Counted from the stretch's first letter, positions 1 to 10,282 are shown. The stretch is 64,000 nt of DNA from Nematostella vectensis (GCF_932526225.1 NC_064048.1:11973665-12037664), one strand, 5' to 3'. Notes: generated by a model not told the origin, from the sequence alone. Numbers and translations: made by a program.

Positions 1-27
<27 letters not shown>
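1..27. repeat. Poly-T tract of the preceding unit (partial)
   Basis: Twenty-seven T residues run up to the first unit start. This is the end of a unit that lies mostly before the window, so 27 is a minimum length. Confidence 0.95.
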
Positions 28-32
<5 letters not shown>

Positions 33-149
33 GTTCAAGATAACGTTTTTTAGTATTTTTTTATAATACTCATCAAAAAAGTGGTGTGACATAGGTTCGT
101 CTACCTGATCCAGGATACTAAAGATACAGGCTTGATATGCATTATATAC

Positions 150-174
150 AGCTAGCAAAATGAGCTTGCTAGCT
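150..174. repeat. Perfect inverted repeat, 9-bp arms, 7-base loop
   Basis: The arms are AGCTAGCAA (150-158) and TTGCTAGCT (166-174) around the loop AATGAGC. It recurs in every unit. It is the strongest simple hairpin in the AT-rich part and could be a DNA cruciform or an RNA stem. No function is implied by the sequence alone. Confidence 0.8.
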
Positions 175-282
175 TTACTGATTATTTGTATTCGATATTT
201 TCCTAGTAAGAGAACAAAAATAAAAAGCAAAGAGTCGAGGAAGTAAACAAGTTATGTGATCTTTAATGTTTTATTAGGAGGG

Positions 283-295
283 GTACATTTTGTAC
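283..295. repeat. Small inverted repeat, 5-bp arms, 3-base loop
   Basis: GTACA (283-287) and TGTAC (291-295) flank TTT. It lies just upstream of two larger hairpins. Alone it could be chance. Confidence 0.6.
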
Positions 296-299
296 AAAG

Positions 300-320
300 A
301 AGCATACATAGAATATGCTT
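300..320. repeat. Inverted repeat, 7-bp arms, 7-base loop
   Basis: AAGCATA (300-306) pairs with TATGCTT (314-320) around a 7-base loop. It is the second of three hairpins in this stretch that have exactly 7 loop bases. Confidence 0.7.
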
Positions 321-338
321 AAAAGTGCAGTGTGATGA

Positions 339-357
339 AGAGCTTTGCAATAGCTCT
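339..357. repeat. Inverted repeat, 6-bp arms, 7-base loop
   Basis: AGAGCT (339-344) pairs with AGCTCT (352-357) around TTGCAAT. It lies 18 bases after the preceding hairpin. Confidence 0.7.
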
Positions 358-885
358 CCGGCCAGGACACAATGAATTTCAGTCAAATTGTAATGTTGAC
401 CTAAGAGCCTTTGGTCCATGTGGAAGACTTAAATTCAAAGGAAATGCCCACAAACTGTCAATAAACATTCAGTAAAATATCGAATATTATTTTAACAAAG
501 CATTGACAACTATTAAAGTTCAACTGTGTGTAGACAATTGAAAGCCTACAAGAAACACTGACTCCAGACATGCGCAGTGCCATGACGCTGCCCCTTTAAT
601 GAGTGGAGAGGGGAGGGATACAAGTTTATTAAAAGTCTATTTGTGAGACCAACAAACTGGTTGAAAGAACAAGCGTGTTAATAGTAAAACAATTATTTGA
701 TTACAAAACTACTGTAGATTCCTTTGCACCAAGATAATAACACACATTATTTTGTTTGTTATTTAGGAGGAACGATACGAGCTCTACGAGACAAATGAGA
801 AGTATTTATTACTCATCTAAATTATACACGTAAATAATAATATTCAAAAGAACTACTGTAACTAAGTAAGTAACACTCACATGTT

Positions 886-899
886 TTTAAAATTTTAAA
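886..899. repeat. Perfect AT palindrome, 14 bp
   Basis: TTTAAAATTTTAAA reads the same on both strands. In an AT-rich unit this may be chance. It is a possible helix-bending or minor-groove binding site. Confidence 0.6.
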
Positions 900-1027
900 T
901 AAGTATACAGTTTCATTCAGATACATCTTGTGGTCACTGTGCCATCTACAGGGCCATACCCAAAGCACCTGTGCACCCCATCCAACTAAGGGCATCGGCT
1001 GCACAGATGTTCCTGATAAATGGGGCA

Positions 1028-1039
1028 GGAAAATTTTCC
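1028..1039. repeat. Perfect palindrome GGAAAATTTTCC
   Basis: Twelve-base self-complementary site. It is broken in unit 13 by C21566 and otherwise unchanged as far as I can read. Confidence 0.65.
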
Positions 1040-1053
1040 GCGACACCGTGCTT

Positions 1054-1069
1054 TCATGGTCCCCCATGA
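1054..1069. repeat. Inverted repeat, 6-bp arms, 4-base loop
   Basis: TCATGG (1054-1059) pairs with CCATGA (1064-1069) around TCCC. It lies between the two perfect palindromes at 1028 and 1098. Confidence 0.6.
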
Positions 1070-1097
1070 TTCCTTGTTGGGTGAAGCCCCTCTAGAT

Positions 1098-1111
1098 GTT
1101 GACATGTCAAC
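1098..1111. repeat. Perfect 14-bp palindrome with TGACA half-sites
   Basis: GTTGACATGTCAAC is fully self-complementary. TGACA is the core recognised by TALE-class homeodomain proteins (MEIS/TGIF type), so two inverted half-sites could bind a dimer. That is inference: only the palindrome is seen. Confidence 0.6.
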
Positions 1112-1158
1112 TTCGCAGTCACATGAAAGAAATGTCTAATAGTGTTTTGCAGTCAAGT

Positions 1159-1197
1159 TGGTTTACGATAATTGGTTACAATAGTTGGTTACAATAA
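1159..1197. repeat. Three tandem near-copies of a 13-14 bp motif with ATTGG/TTGG
   Basis: TTGGTTTACGATAA overlaps by one base with TTGGTTACAATAG (1172-1184), which is followed by TTGGTTACAATAA (1185-1197). The second copy is preceded by A, giving ATTGG, the inverted CCAAT box. It may be a minisatellite seed or a cluster of factor sites. Unit 10 has C16584 inside the last copy. Confidence 0.7.
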
Positions 1198-1453
1198 TTT
1201 TGAAAAATTGTTATCATAGCTATGGTCAAATACTGTACATAGAACTGCAAATAAAAAGACTAAAAAAAATAATAATAAAAATAAAGCAAAACTAAAAGTA
1301 AAGCAAAAAACGACAGAGACATTCTGTACACAATAAAAGACAATGCGCCCGCGTGCGTTACGATGCCACGCCGACATAGCGAGCCCCCAAGGGACCCAAA
1401 ACGCCCACATAGACCTGTATTTTTTTTCATCCTATATCTCAGCGAGCTGTGCG

Positions 1454-1464
1454 TGGCGTAACCG
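1454..1464 (+). promoter_or_regulatory. Weak candidate Pol III A box, distal
   Basis: TGGCGTAACCG fits the loose consensus TRGYNNANNNG fully, but that motif is expected about once or twice per strand in 1.7 kb by chance. It lies about 200 bases before the B box, wider than in tRNA genes. I list it only because the B box is strong. Confidence 0.2.
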
Positions 1465-1623
1465 TATTACAGGCCTGGGATCCTGGTTATTGTCCTCCCC
1501 ATTAATGCGCGGGTTGGAATACCTTGCAAGAGTGTTGTACAGCATATTCGCCGGAAATATCGGTGCTTGGGGCCTTCGGGTTCTTTACAGCCTTCCGTAA
1601 AAGCCTTGTGCTGCCATACCGAT

Positions 1624-1634
1624 TGGGTAATCCG
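1624..1634 (+). promoter_or_regulatory. Candidate Pol III A box, proximal, imperfect
   Basis: TGGGTAATCCG matches TRGYNNANNNG at all but the fourth position and ends 32 bases before the B box, a normal tRNA-type spacing. Units 18 and 22 carry the A variant here (A30660, A37489). The match is weak on its own. Confidence 0.3.
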
Positions 1635-1666
1635 TATGTATGGTTTCCGTTTTGTTCTTTAGGCCG

Positions 1667-1677
1667 GGTTCGATCCC
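1667..1677 (+). promoter_or_regulatory. Pol III B box
   Basis: GGTTCGATCCC matches the B-box consensus GGTTCGANYCC at every position, which is unlikely by chance in 1.7 kb. It forms the T-arm loop of the tRNA-like element, where TFIIIC would bind. I checked its position in all 37 units and it is unchanged; coordinates are given under each unit. Confidence 0.7.
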
Positions 1678-1689
1678 AGGCCAATGGCC

Positions 1690-1698
1690 TTTTTTTTT
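1690..1698 (+). terminator. Candidate Pol III terminator, T9
   Basis: Nine T residues begin 13 bases after the B box. Four or more T on the coding strand suffice to stop Pol III. The long poly-T tract seven bases later would be a backup. Units 18, 22 and 36 replace the first T by G, leaving T8; unit 5 also has T8. Confidence 0.5.
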
Positions 1699-1705
1699 CT
1701 CTATG

Positions 1706-1728
1706 TTTTTTTTTTTTTTTTTTTTTTT
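1706..1728. repeat. Poly-T tract, prototype (23 T)
   Basis: Each unit ends in an uninterrupted T run of 23 to 41 bases; coordinates are given per unit. Read on the minus strand it is a poly-A tail after AACTGTGT, which could be the tail of an old retroposed transcript. It is the most variable site of the repeat. Confidence 0.9.
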
Positions 1729-3404
1729 ACACAGTTCAAGATAACGTTTTTTAGTATTTTTTTATAATACTCATCAAAAAAGTGGTGTGACATAGGTTCG
1801 TCTACCTGATCCAGGATACTAAAGATACAGGCTTGATATGCATTATATACAGCTAGCAAAATGAGCTTGCTAGCTTTACTGATTATTTGTATTCGATATT
1901 TTCCTAGTAAGAGAACAAAAATAAAAAGCAAAGAGTCGAGGAAGTAAACAAGTTATGTGATCTTTAATGTTTTATTAGGAGGGGTACATTTTGTACAAAG
2001 AAGCATACATAGAATATGCTTAAAAGTGCAGTGTGATGAAGAGCTTTGCAATAGCTCTCCGGCCAGGACACAATGAATTTCAGTCAAATTCTAATGTTGA
2101 CCTAAGAGCCTTTGGTCCATGTGGAAGACTTAAATTCAAAGGAAATGCCCACAAACTGTCAATAAACATTCAGTAAAATATCGAATATTATTTTAACAAA
2201 GCATTGACAACTATTAAAGTTCAACTGTGTGTAGACAATTGAAAGCCTACAAGAAACACTGACTCCAGACATGCGCAGTGCCATGACGCTGCCCCTTTAA
2301 TGAGTGGAGAGGGGAGGGATACAAGTTTATTAAAAGTCTATTTGTGAGACCAACAAACTGGTTGAAAGAACAAGCGTGTTAATAGTAAAACAATTATTTG
2401 ATTACAAAACTACTGTAGATTCCTTTGCACCAAGATAATAACACACATTATTTTGTTTGTTATTTAGGAGGAACGATACGAGCTCTACGAGACAAATGAG
2501 AAGTATTTATTACTCATCTAAATTATACACGTAAATAATAATATTCAAAAGAACTACTGTAACTAAGTAAGTAACACTCACATGTTTTTAAAATTTTAAA
2601 TAAGTATACAGTTTCATTCAGATACATCTTGTGGTCACTGTGCCATCTACAGGGCCATACCCAAAGCACCTGTGCACCCCATCCAACTAAGGGCATCGGC
2701 TGCACAGATGTTCCTGATAAATGGGGCAGGAAAATTTTCCGCGACACCGTGCTTTCATGGTCCCCCATGATTCCTTGTTGGGTGAAGCCCCTCTAGATGT
2801 TGACATGTCAACTTCGCAGTCACATGAAAGAAATGTCTAATAGTGTTTTGCAGTCAAGTTGGTTTACGATAATTGGTTACAATAGTTGGTTACAATAATT
2901 TTGAAAAATTGTTATCATAGCTATGGTCAAATACTGTACATAGAACTGCAAATAAAAAGACTAAAAAAATAATAATAAAAATAAAGCAAAACTAAAAGTA
3001 AAGCAAAAAACGACAGAGACATTCTGTACACAATAAAAGACAATGCGCCCGCGTGCGTTACGATGCCACGCCGACATAGCGAGCCCCCAAGGGACCCAAA
3101 ACGCCCACATAGACCTGTATTTTTTTTCATCCTATATCTCAGCGAGCTGTGCGTGGCGTAACCGTATTACAGGCCTGGGATCCTGGTTATTGTCCTCCCC
3201 ATTAATGCGCGGGTTGGAATACCTTGCAAGAGTGTTGTACAGCATATTCGCCGGAAATATCGGTGCTTGGGGCCTTCGGGTTCTTTACAGCCTTCCGTAA
3301 AAGCCTTGTGCTGCCATACCGATTGGGTAATCCGTATGTATGGTTTCCGTTTTGTTCTTTAGGCCGGGTTCGATCCCAGGCCAATGGCCTTTTTTTTTCT
3401 CTAT

Positions 3405-3445
<41 letters not shown>
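1729..3445. repeat. Unit 2
   Basis: Core 1677 bp plus T40 (3406-3445). B box 3367-3377. Single G before the tract, and A7 in place of A8 in the A-run near 2963, account for the two missing core bases. Confidence 0.97.
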
Positions 3446-3450
<5 letters not shown>

Positions 3451-5122
3451 GTTCAAGATAACGTTTTTTAGTATTTTTTTATAATACTCATCAAAAAAGT
3501 GGTGTGACATAGGTTCGTCTACCTGATCCAGGATACTAAAGATACAGGCTTGATATGCATTATATACAGCTAGCAAAATGAGCTTGCTAGCTTTACTGAT
3601 TATTTGTATTCGATATTTTCCTAGTAAGAGAACAAAAATAAAAAGCAAAGAGTCGAGGAAGTAAACAAGTTATGTGATCTTTAATGTTTTATTAGGAGGG
3701 GTACATTTTGTACAAAGAAGCATACATAGAATATGCTTAAAAGTGCAGTGTGATGAAGAGCTTTGCAATAGCTCTCCGGCCAGGACACAATGAATTTCAG
3801 TCAAATTCTAATGTTGACCTAAGAGCCTTTGGTCCATGTGGAAGACTTAAATTCAAAGGAAATGCCCACAAACTGTCAATAAACATTCAGTAAAATATCG
3901 AATATTATTTTAACAAAGCATTGACAACTATTAAAGTTCAACTGTGTGTAGACAATTGAAAGCCTACAAGAAACACTGACTCCAGACATGCGCAGTGCCA
4001 TGACGCTGCCCCTTTAATGAGTGGAGAGGGGAGGGATACAAGTTTATTAAAAGTCTATTTGTGAGACCAACAAACTGGTTGAAAGAACAAGCGTGTTAAT
4101 AGTAAAACAATTATTTGATTACAAAACTACTGTAGATTCCTTTGCACCAAGATAATAACACACATTATTTTGTTTGTTATTTAGGAGGAACGATACGAGC
4201 TCTACGAGACAAATGAGAAGTATTTATTACTCATCTAAATTATACACGTAAATAATAATATTCAAAAGAACTACTGTAACTAAGTAAGTAACACTCACAT
4301 GTTTTTAAAATTTTAAATAAGTATACAGTTTCATTCAGATACATCTTGTGGTCACTGTGCCATCTACAGGGCCATACCCAAAGCACCTGTGCACCCCATC
4401 CAACTAAGGGCATCGGCTGCACAGATGTTCCTGATAAATGGGGCAGGAAAATTTTCCGCGACACCGTGCTTTCATGGTCCCCCATGATTCCTTGTTGGGT
4501 GAAGCCCCTCTAGATGTTGACATGTCAACTTCGCAGTCACATGAAAGAAATGTCTAATAGTGTTTTGCAGTCAAGTTGGTTTACGATAATTGGTTACAAT
4601 AGTTGGTTACAATAATTTTGAAAAATTGTTATCATAGCTATGGTCAAATACTGTACATAGAACTGCAAATAAAAAGACTAAAAAAAATAATAATAAAAAT
4701 AAAGCAAAACTAAAAGTAAAGCAAAAAACGACAGAGACATTCTGTACACAATAAAAGACAATGCGCCCGCGTGCGTTACGATGCCACGCCGACATAGCGA
4801 GCCCCCAAGGGACCCAAAACGCCCACATAGACCTGTATTTTTTTTCATCCTATATCTCAGCGAGCTGTGCGTGGCGTAACCGTATTACAGGCCTGGGATC
4901 CTGGTTATTGTCCTCCCCATTAATGCGCGGGTTGGAATACCTTGCAAGAGTGTTGTACAGCATATTCGCCGGAAATATCGGTGCTTGGGGCCTTCGGGTT
5001 CTTTACAGCCTTCCGTAAAAGCCTTGTGCTGCCATACCGATTGGGTAATCCGTATGTATGGTTTCCGTTTTGTTCTTTAGGCCGGGTTCGATCCCAGGCC
5101 AATGGCCTTTTTTTTTCTCTAT

Positions 5123-5154
<32 letters not shown>
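3446..5154. repeat. Unit 3
   Basis: Core 1679 bp plus T30 (5125-5154). B box 5085-5095. Consensus sequence as far as I can read. Confidence 0.97.
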
Positions 5155-5159
<5 letters not shown>

Positions 5160-6833
5160 GTTCAAGATAACGTTTTTTAGTATTTTTTTATAATACTCAT
5201 CAAAAAAGTGGTGTGACATAGGTTCGTCTACCTGATCCAGGATACTAAAGATACAGGCTTGATATGCATTATATACAGCTAGCAAAATGAGCTTGCTAGC
5301 TTTACTGATTATTTGTATTCGATATTTTCCTAGTAAGAGAACAAAAATAAAAAGCAAAGAGTCGAGGAAGTAAACAAGTTATGTGATCTTTAATGTTTTA
5401 TTAGGAGGGGTACATTTTGTACAAAGAAGCATACATAGAATATGCTTAAAAGTGCAGTGTGATGAAGAGCTTTGCAATAGCTCTCCGGCCAGGACACAAT
5501 GAATTTCAGTCAAATTCTAATGTTGACCTAAGAGCCTTTGGTCCATGTGGAAGACTTAAATTCAAAGGAAATGCCCACAAACTGTCAATAAACATTCAGT
5601 AAAATATCGAATATTATTTTAACAAAGCATTGACAACTATTAAAGTTCAACTGTGTGTAGACAATTGAAAGCCTACAAGAAACACTGACTCCAGACATGC
5701 GCAGTGCCATGACGCTGCCCCTTTAATGAGTGGAGAGGGGAGGGATACAAGTTTATTAAAAGTCTATTTGTGAGACCAACAAACTGGTTGAAAGAACAAG
5801 CGTGTTAATAGTAAAACAATTATTTGATTACAAAACTACTGTAGATTCCTTTGCACCAAGATAATAACACACATTATTTTGTTTGTTATTTAGGAGGAAC
5901 GATACGAGCTCTACGAGACAAATGAGAAGTATTTATTACTCATCTAAATTATACACGTAAATAATAATATTCAAAAGAACTACTGTAACCAAGTAAGTAA
6001 CACTCACATGTTTTTAAAATTTTAAATAAGTATACAGTTTCATTCAGATACATCTTGTGGTCACTGTGCCATCTACAGGGCCATACCCAAAGCACCTGTG
6101 CACCCCATCCAACTAAGGGCATCGGCTGCACAGATGTTCCTGATAAATGGGGCAGGAAAATTTTCCGCGACACCGTGCTTTCATGGTCCCCCATGATTCC
6201 TTGTTGGGTGAAGCCCCTCTAGATGTTGACATGTCAACTTCGCAGTCACATGAAAGAAATGTCTAATAGTGTTTTGCAGTCAAGTTGGTTTACGATAATT
6301 GGTTACAATAGTTGGTTACAATAATTTTGAAAAATTGTTATCATAGCTATGGTCAAATACTGTACATAGAACTGCAAATAAAAAGACTAAAAAAAATAAT
6401 AATAAAAATAAAGCAAAACTAAAAGTAAAGCAAAAAACGACAGAGACATTCTGTACACAATAAAAGACAATGCGCCCGCGTGCGTTACGATGCCACGCCG
6501 ACATAGCGAGCCCCCAAGGGACCCAAAACGCCCACATAGACCTGTATTTTTTTTCATCCTATATCTCAGCGAGCTGTGCGTGGCGTAACCGTATTACAGG
6601 CCTGGGATCCTGGTTATTGTCCTCCCCATTAATGCGCGGGTTGGAATACCTTGCAAGAGTGTTGTACAGCATATTCGCCGGAAATATCGGTGCTTGGGGC
6701 CTTCGGGTTCTTTACAGCCTTCCGTAAAAGCCTTGTGCTGCCATACCGATTGGGTAATCCGTATGTATGGTTTCCGTTTTGTTCTTTAGGCCGGGTTCGA
6801 TCCCAGGCCAATGGCCTTTTTTTTTCTCTATGG

Positions 6834-6859
<26 letters not shown>
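5155..6859. repeat. Unit 4
   Basis: Core 1679 bp plus T26 (6834-6859). B box 6794-6804. Private substitution C5990 (T elsewhere). Confidence 0.97.
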
Positions 6860-6864
<5 letters not shown>

Positions 6865-8535
6865 GTTCAAGATAACGTTTTTTAGTATTTTTTTATAATA
6901 CTCATCAAAAAAGTGGTGTGACATAGGTTCGTCTACCTGATCCAGGATACTAAAGATACAGGCTTGATATGCATTATATACAGCTAGCAAAATGAGCTTG
7001 CTAGCTTTACTGATTATTTGTATTCGATATTTTCCTAGTAAGAGAACAAAAATAAAAAGCAAAGAGTCGAGGAAGTAAACAAGTTATGTGATCTTTAATG
7101 TTTTATTAGGAGGGGTACATTTTGTACAAAGAAGCATACATAGAATATGCTTAAAAGTGCAGTGTGATGAAGAGCTTTGCAATAGCTCTCCGGCCAGGAC
7201 ACAATGAATTTCAGTCAAATTCTAATGTTGACCTAAGAGCCTTTGGTCCATGTGGAAGACTTAAATTCAAAGGAAATGCCCACAAACTGTCAATAAACAT
7301 TCAGTAAAATATCGAATATTATTTTAACAAAGCATTGACAACTATTAAAGTTCAACTGTGTGTAGACAATTGAAAGCCTACAAGAAACACTGACTCCAGA
7401 CATGCGCAGTGCCATGACGCTGCCCCTTTAATGAGTGGAGAGGGGAGGGATACAAGTTTATTAAAAGTCTATTTGTGAGACCAACAAACTGGTTGAAAGA
7501 ACAAGCGTGTTAATAGTAAAACAATTATTTGATTACAAAACTACTGTAGATTCCTTTGCACCAAGATAATAACACACATTATTTTGTTTGTTATTTAGGA
7601 GGAACGATACGAGCTCTACGAGACAAATGAGAAGTATTTATTACTCATCTAAATTATACACGTAAATAATAATATTCAAAAGAACTACTGTAACTAAGTA
7701 AGTAACACTCACATGTTTTTAAAATTTTAAATAAGTATACAGTTTCATTCAGATACATCTTGTGGTCACTGTGCCATCTACAGGGCCATACCCAAAGCAC
7801 CTGTGCACCCCATCCAACTAAGGGCATCGGCTGCACAGATGTTCCTGATAAATGGGGCAGGAAAATTTTCCGCGACACCGTGCTTTCATGGTCCCCCATG
7901 ATTCCTTGTTGGGTGAAGCCCCTCTAGATGTTGACATGTCAACTTCGCAGTCACATGAAAGAAATGTCTAATAGTGTTTTGCAGTCAAGTTGGTTTACGA
8001 TAATTGGTTACAATAGTTGGTTACAATAATTTTGAAAAATTGTTATCATAGCTATGGTCAAATACTGTACATAGAACTGCAAATAAAAAGACTAAAAAAA
8101 ATAATAATAAAAATAAAGCAAAACTAAAAGTAAAGCAAAAAACGACAGAGACATTCTGTACACAATAAAAGACAATGCGCCCGCGTGCGTTACGATGCCA
8201 CGCCGACATAGCGAGCCCCCAAGGGACCCAAAACGCCCACATAGACCTGTATTTTTTTTCATCCTATATCTCAGCGAGCTGTGCGTGGCGTAACCGTATT
8301 ACAGGCCTGGGATCCTGGTTATTGTCCTCCCCATTAATGCGCGGGTTGGAATACCTTGCAAGAGTGTTGTACAGCATATTCGCCGGAAATATCGGTGCTT
8401 GGGGCCTTCGGGTTCTTTACAGCCTTCCGTAAAAGCCTTGTGCTGCCATACCGATTGGGTAATCCGTATGTATGGTTTCCGTTTTGTTCTTTAGGCCGGG
8501 TTCGATCCCAGGCCAATGGCCTTTTTTTTCTCTAT

Positions 8536-8578
<43 letters not shown>
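6860..8578. repeat. Unit 5
   Basis: Core 1678 bp plus T41 (8538-8578), one of the two longest tracts. B box 8499-8509. The first T run after it is T8, not T9. Confidence 0.97.
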
Positions 8579-8583
<5 letters not shown>

Positions 8584-10282
8584 GTTCAAGATAACGTTTT
8601 TTATTATTTTTTTATAATACTCATCAAAAAAGTGGTGTGACATAGGTTCGTCTACCTGATCCAGGATACTAAAGATACAGGCTTGATATGCATTATATAC
8701 AGCTAGCAAAATGAGCTTGCTAGCTTTACTGATTATTTGTATTCGATATTTTCCTAGTAAGAGAACAAAAATAAAAGGCAAAGAGTCGAGGAAGTAAACA
8801 AGTTATGTGATCTTTAATGTTTTATTAGGAGGGGTACATTTTGTACAAAGAAGCATACATAGAATATGCTTAAAAGTGCAGTGTGATGAAGAGCTTTGCA
8901 ATAGCTCTCCGGCCAGGACACAATGAATTTCAGTCAAATTCTAATGTTGACCTAAGAGCCTTTGGTCCATGTGGAAGACTTAAATTCAAAGGAAATGCCC
9001 ACAAACTGTCAATAAACATTCAGTAAAATATCGAATATTATTTTAACAAAGCATTGACAACTATTAAAGTTCAACTGTGTGTAGACAATTGAAAGCCTAC
9101 AAGAAACACTGACTCCAGACATGCGCAGTGCCATGACGCTGCCCCTTTAATGAGTGGAGAGGGGAGGGATACAAGTTTATTAAAAGTCTATTTGTGAGAC
9201 CAACAAACTGGTTGAAAGAACAAGCGTGTTAATAGTAAAACAATTATTTGATTACAAAACTACTGTAGATTCCTTTGCACCAAGATAATAACACACATTA
9301 TTTTGTTTGTTATTTAGGAGGAACGATACGAGCTCTACGAGACAAATGAGAAGTATTTATTACTCATCTAAATTATACACGTAAATAATAATATTCAAAA
9401 GAACTACTGTAACTAAGTAAGTAACACTCACATGTTTTTAAAATTTTAAATAAGTATACAGTTTCATTCAGATACATCTTGTGGTCACTGTGCCATCTAC
9501 AGGGCCATACCCAAAGCACCTGTGCACCCCATCCAACTAAGGGCATCGGCTGCACAGATGTTCCTGATAAATGGGGCAGGAAAATTTTCCGCGACACCGT
9601 GCTTTCATGGTCCCCCATGATTCCTTGTTGGGTGAAGCCCCTCTAGATGTTGACATGTCAACTTCGCAGTCACATGAAAGAAATGTCTAATAGTGTTTTG
9701 CAGTCAAGTTGGTTTACGATAATTGGTTACAATAGTTGGTTACAATAATTTTGAAAAATTGTTATCATAGCTATGGTCAAATACTGTACATAGAACTGCA
9801 AATAAAAAGACTAAAAAAAAAAATAATAAAAATAAAGCAAAACTAAAAGTAAAGCAAAAAACGACAGAGACATTCTGTACACAATAAAAGACAATGCGCC
9901 CGCGTGCGTTACGATGCCACGCCGACATAGCGAGCCCCCAAGGGACCCAAAACGCCCACATAGACCTGTATTTTTTTTCATCCTATATCTCAGCGAGCTG
10001 TGCGTGGCGTAACCGTATTACAGGCCTGGGATCCTGGTTATTGTCCTCCCCATTAATGCGCGGGTTGGAATACCTTGCAAGAGTGTTGTACAGCATATTC
10101 GCCGGAAATATCGGTGCTTGGGGCCTTCGGGTTCTTTACAGCCTTCCGTAAAAGCCTTGTGCTGCCATACCGATTGGGTAATCCGTATGTATGGTTTCCG
10201 TTTTGTTCTTTAGGCCGGGTTCGATCCCAGGCCAATGGCCTTTTTTTTTCTCTATGGTTTTTTTTTTTTTTTTTTTTTTTTT
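8579..10282. repeat. Unit 6
   Basis: Core 1679 bp plus T25 (10258-10282). B box 10218-10228. Three private substitutions: T8604, G8777 and A9821, the last lengthening an A-run to 11. Confidence 0.97.

Larger units (their letters stand above)
28..1342. other. AT-rich, CpG-poor part of the unit
   Basis: About 1.3 kb with roughly 20 CpG by eye and stops in all frames. It holds small hairpins, AT palindromes and a triplicated motif, listed separately. I recognise no gene, transposase, rRNA or snRNA here. The same segment recurs in every unit. Confidence 0.75.
1343..1688. other. CpG-rich segment of the unit
   Basis: I count about 25 CpG in 346 bases, against about 20 in the 1315 bases before it, so density is roughly five times higher. 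The segment ends in the tRNA-like element. The sharp change suggests a different origin from the AT-rich part, for example an inserted retroelement, or a promoter kept free of methylation-driven decay. No protein is recognisable in it. Confidence 0.7.
1620..1688 (+). other. tRNA-like element (possible SINE head or degenerate tRNA), prototype copy
   Basis: A T arm is visible: stem CCGGG (1664-1668), 7-base loop TTCGATC (1669-1675) and CCAGG (1676-1680), with one G-A mismatch. It is followed at once by CCAATGG (1681-1687), in the place of a 3' acceptor strand. CGATTGG (1620-1626) pairs with it at six of seven positions. The span is 69 bases, slightly short for a tRNA, and I see no convincing D or anticodon arm. 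Each unit has a copy. This fits a tRNA-derived SINE head or a decayed tRNA gene; a working tRNA is unlikely. Confidence 0.5.
28..1728. repeat. Unit 1 (prototype used for the internal map)
   Basis: Core 1678 bp plus T23 (1706-1728), the shortest tract in the window. The B box is 1667-1677. It has a single G before the tract (CTATG-T), as in units 2, 17 and 35; the usual form is CTATGG. Private substitution G390, where other units have C. Confidence 0.97.

Noticed and set aside
765-770. AGGAGG, also at 276-281, resembling bacterial ribosome binding sites
   Set aside because: No open frame starts at a suitable distance, and the setting is eukaryotic satellite-like DNA.
1189-1410. Minus-strand 73-codon frame, or 67 codons in some units
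   Set aside because: The frame switches with A7/A8 in an A-run, and its hydrophobic stretch is just the translation of A/T-rich repeats.
1343-1600. Plus-strand 85-codon frame repeated in most units
   Set aside because: It is broken or altered where homopolymers change (units 12, 27, 33) and by the unit 17 deletion, overlaps other frames on both strands, and has no recognisable domain.
1502-1684. Minus-strand 60-codon and plus-strand 60-94-codon frames over the tRNA-like element
   Set aside because: They overlap each other on opposite strands, the plus frames end in variable runs of F from the poly-T tract, and neither resembles a known protein.
1678-1698. AGGCC-AAT-GGCCT hairpin followed by T8, resembling a bacterial rho-independent terminator
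   Set aside because: The context is a tRNA-like element with a Pol III B box; a T-run stop for Pol III is a better reading, and no bacterial gene precedes it.
28-1728. Autonomous transposon or LTR element as the unit
   Set aside because: No transposase, reverse transcriptase or long terminal repeats are visible, and the frames are short.
3202-3648. Minus-strand frame of up to 148 codons with a run of lysines
   Set aside because: It reads through the poly-T tract, so its length and C-terminus change with tract length from unit to unit. The part beyond the lysines is the antisense of the tRNA-like element, a familiar source of spurious proteins.
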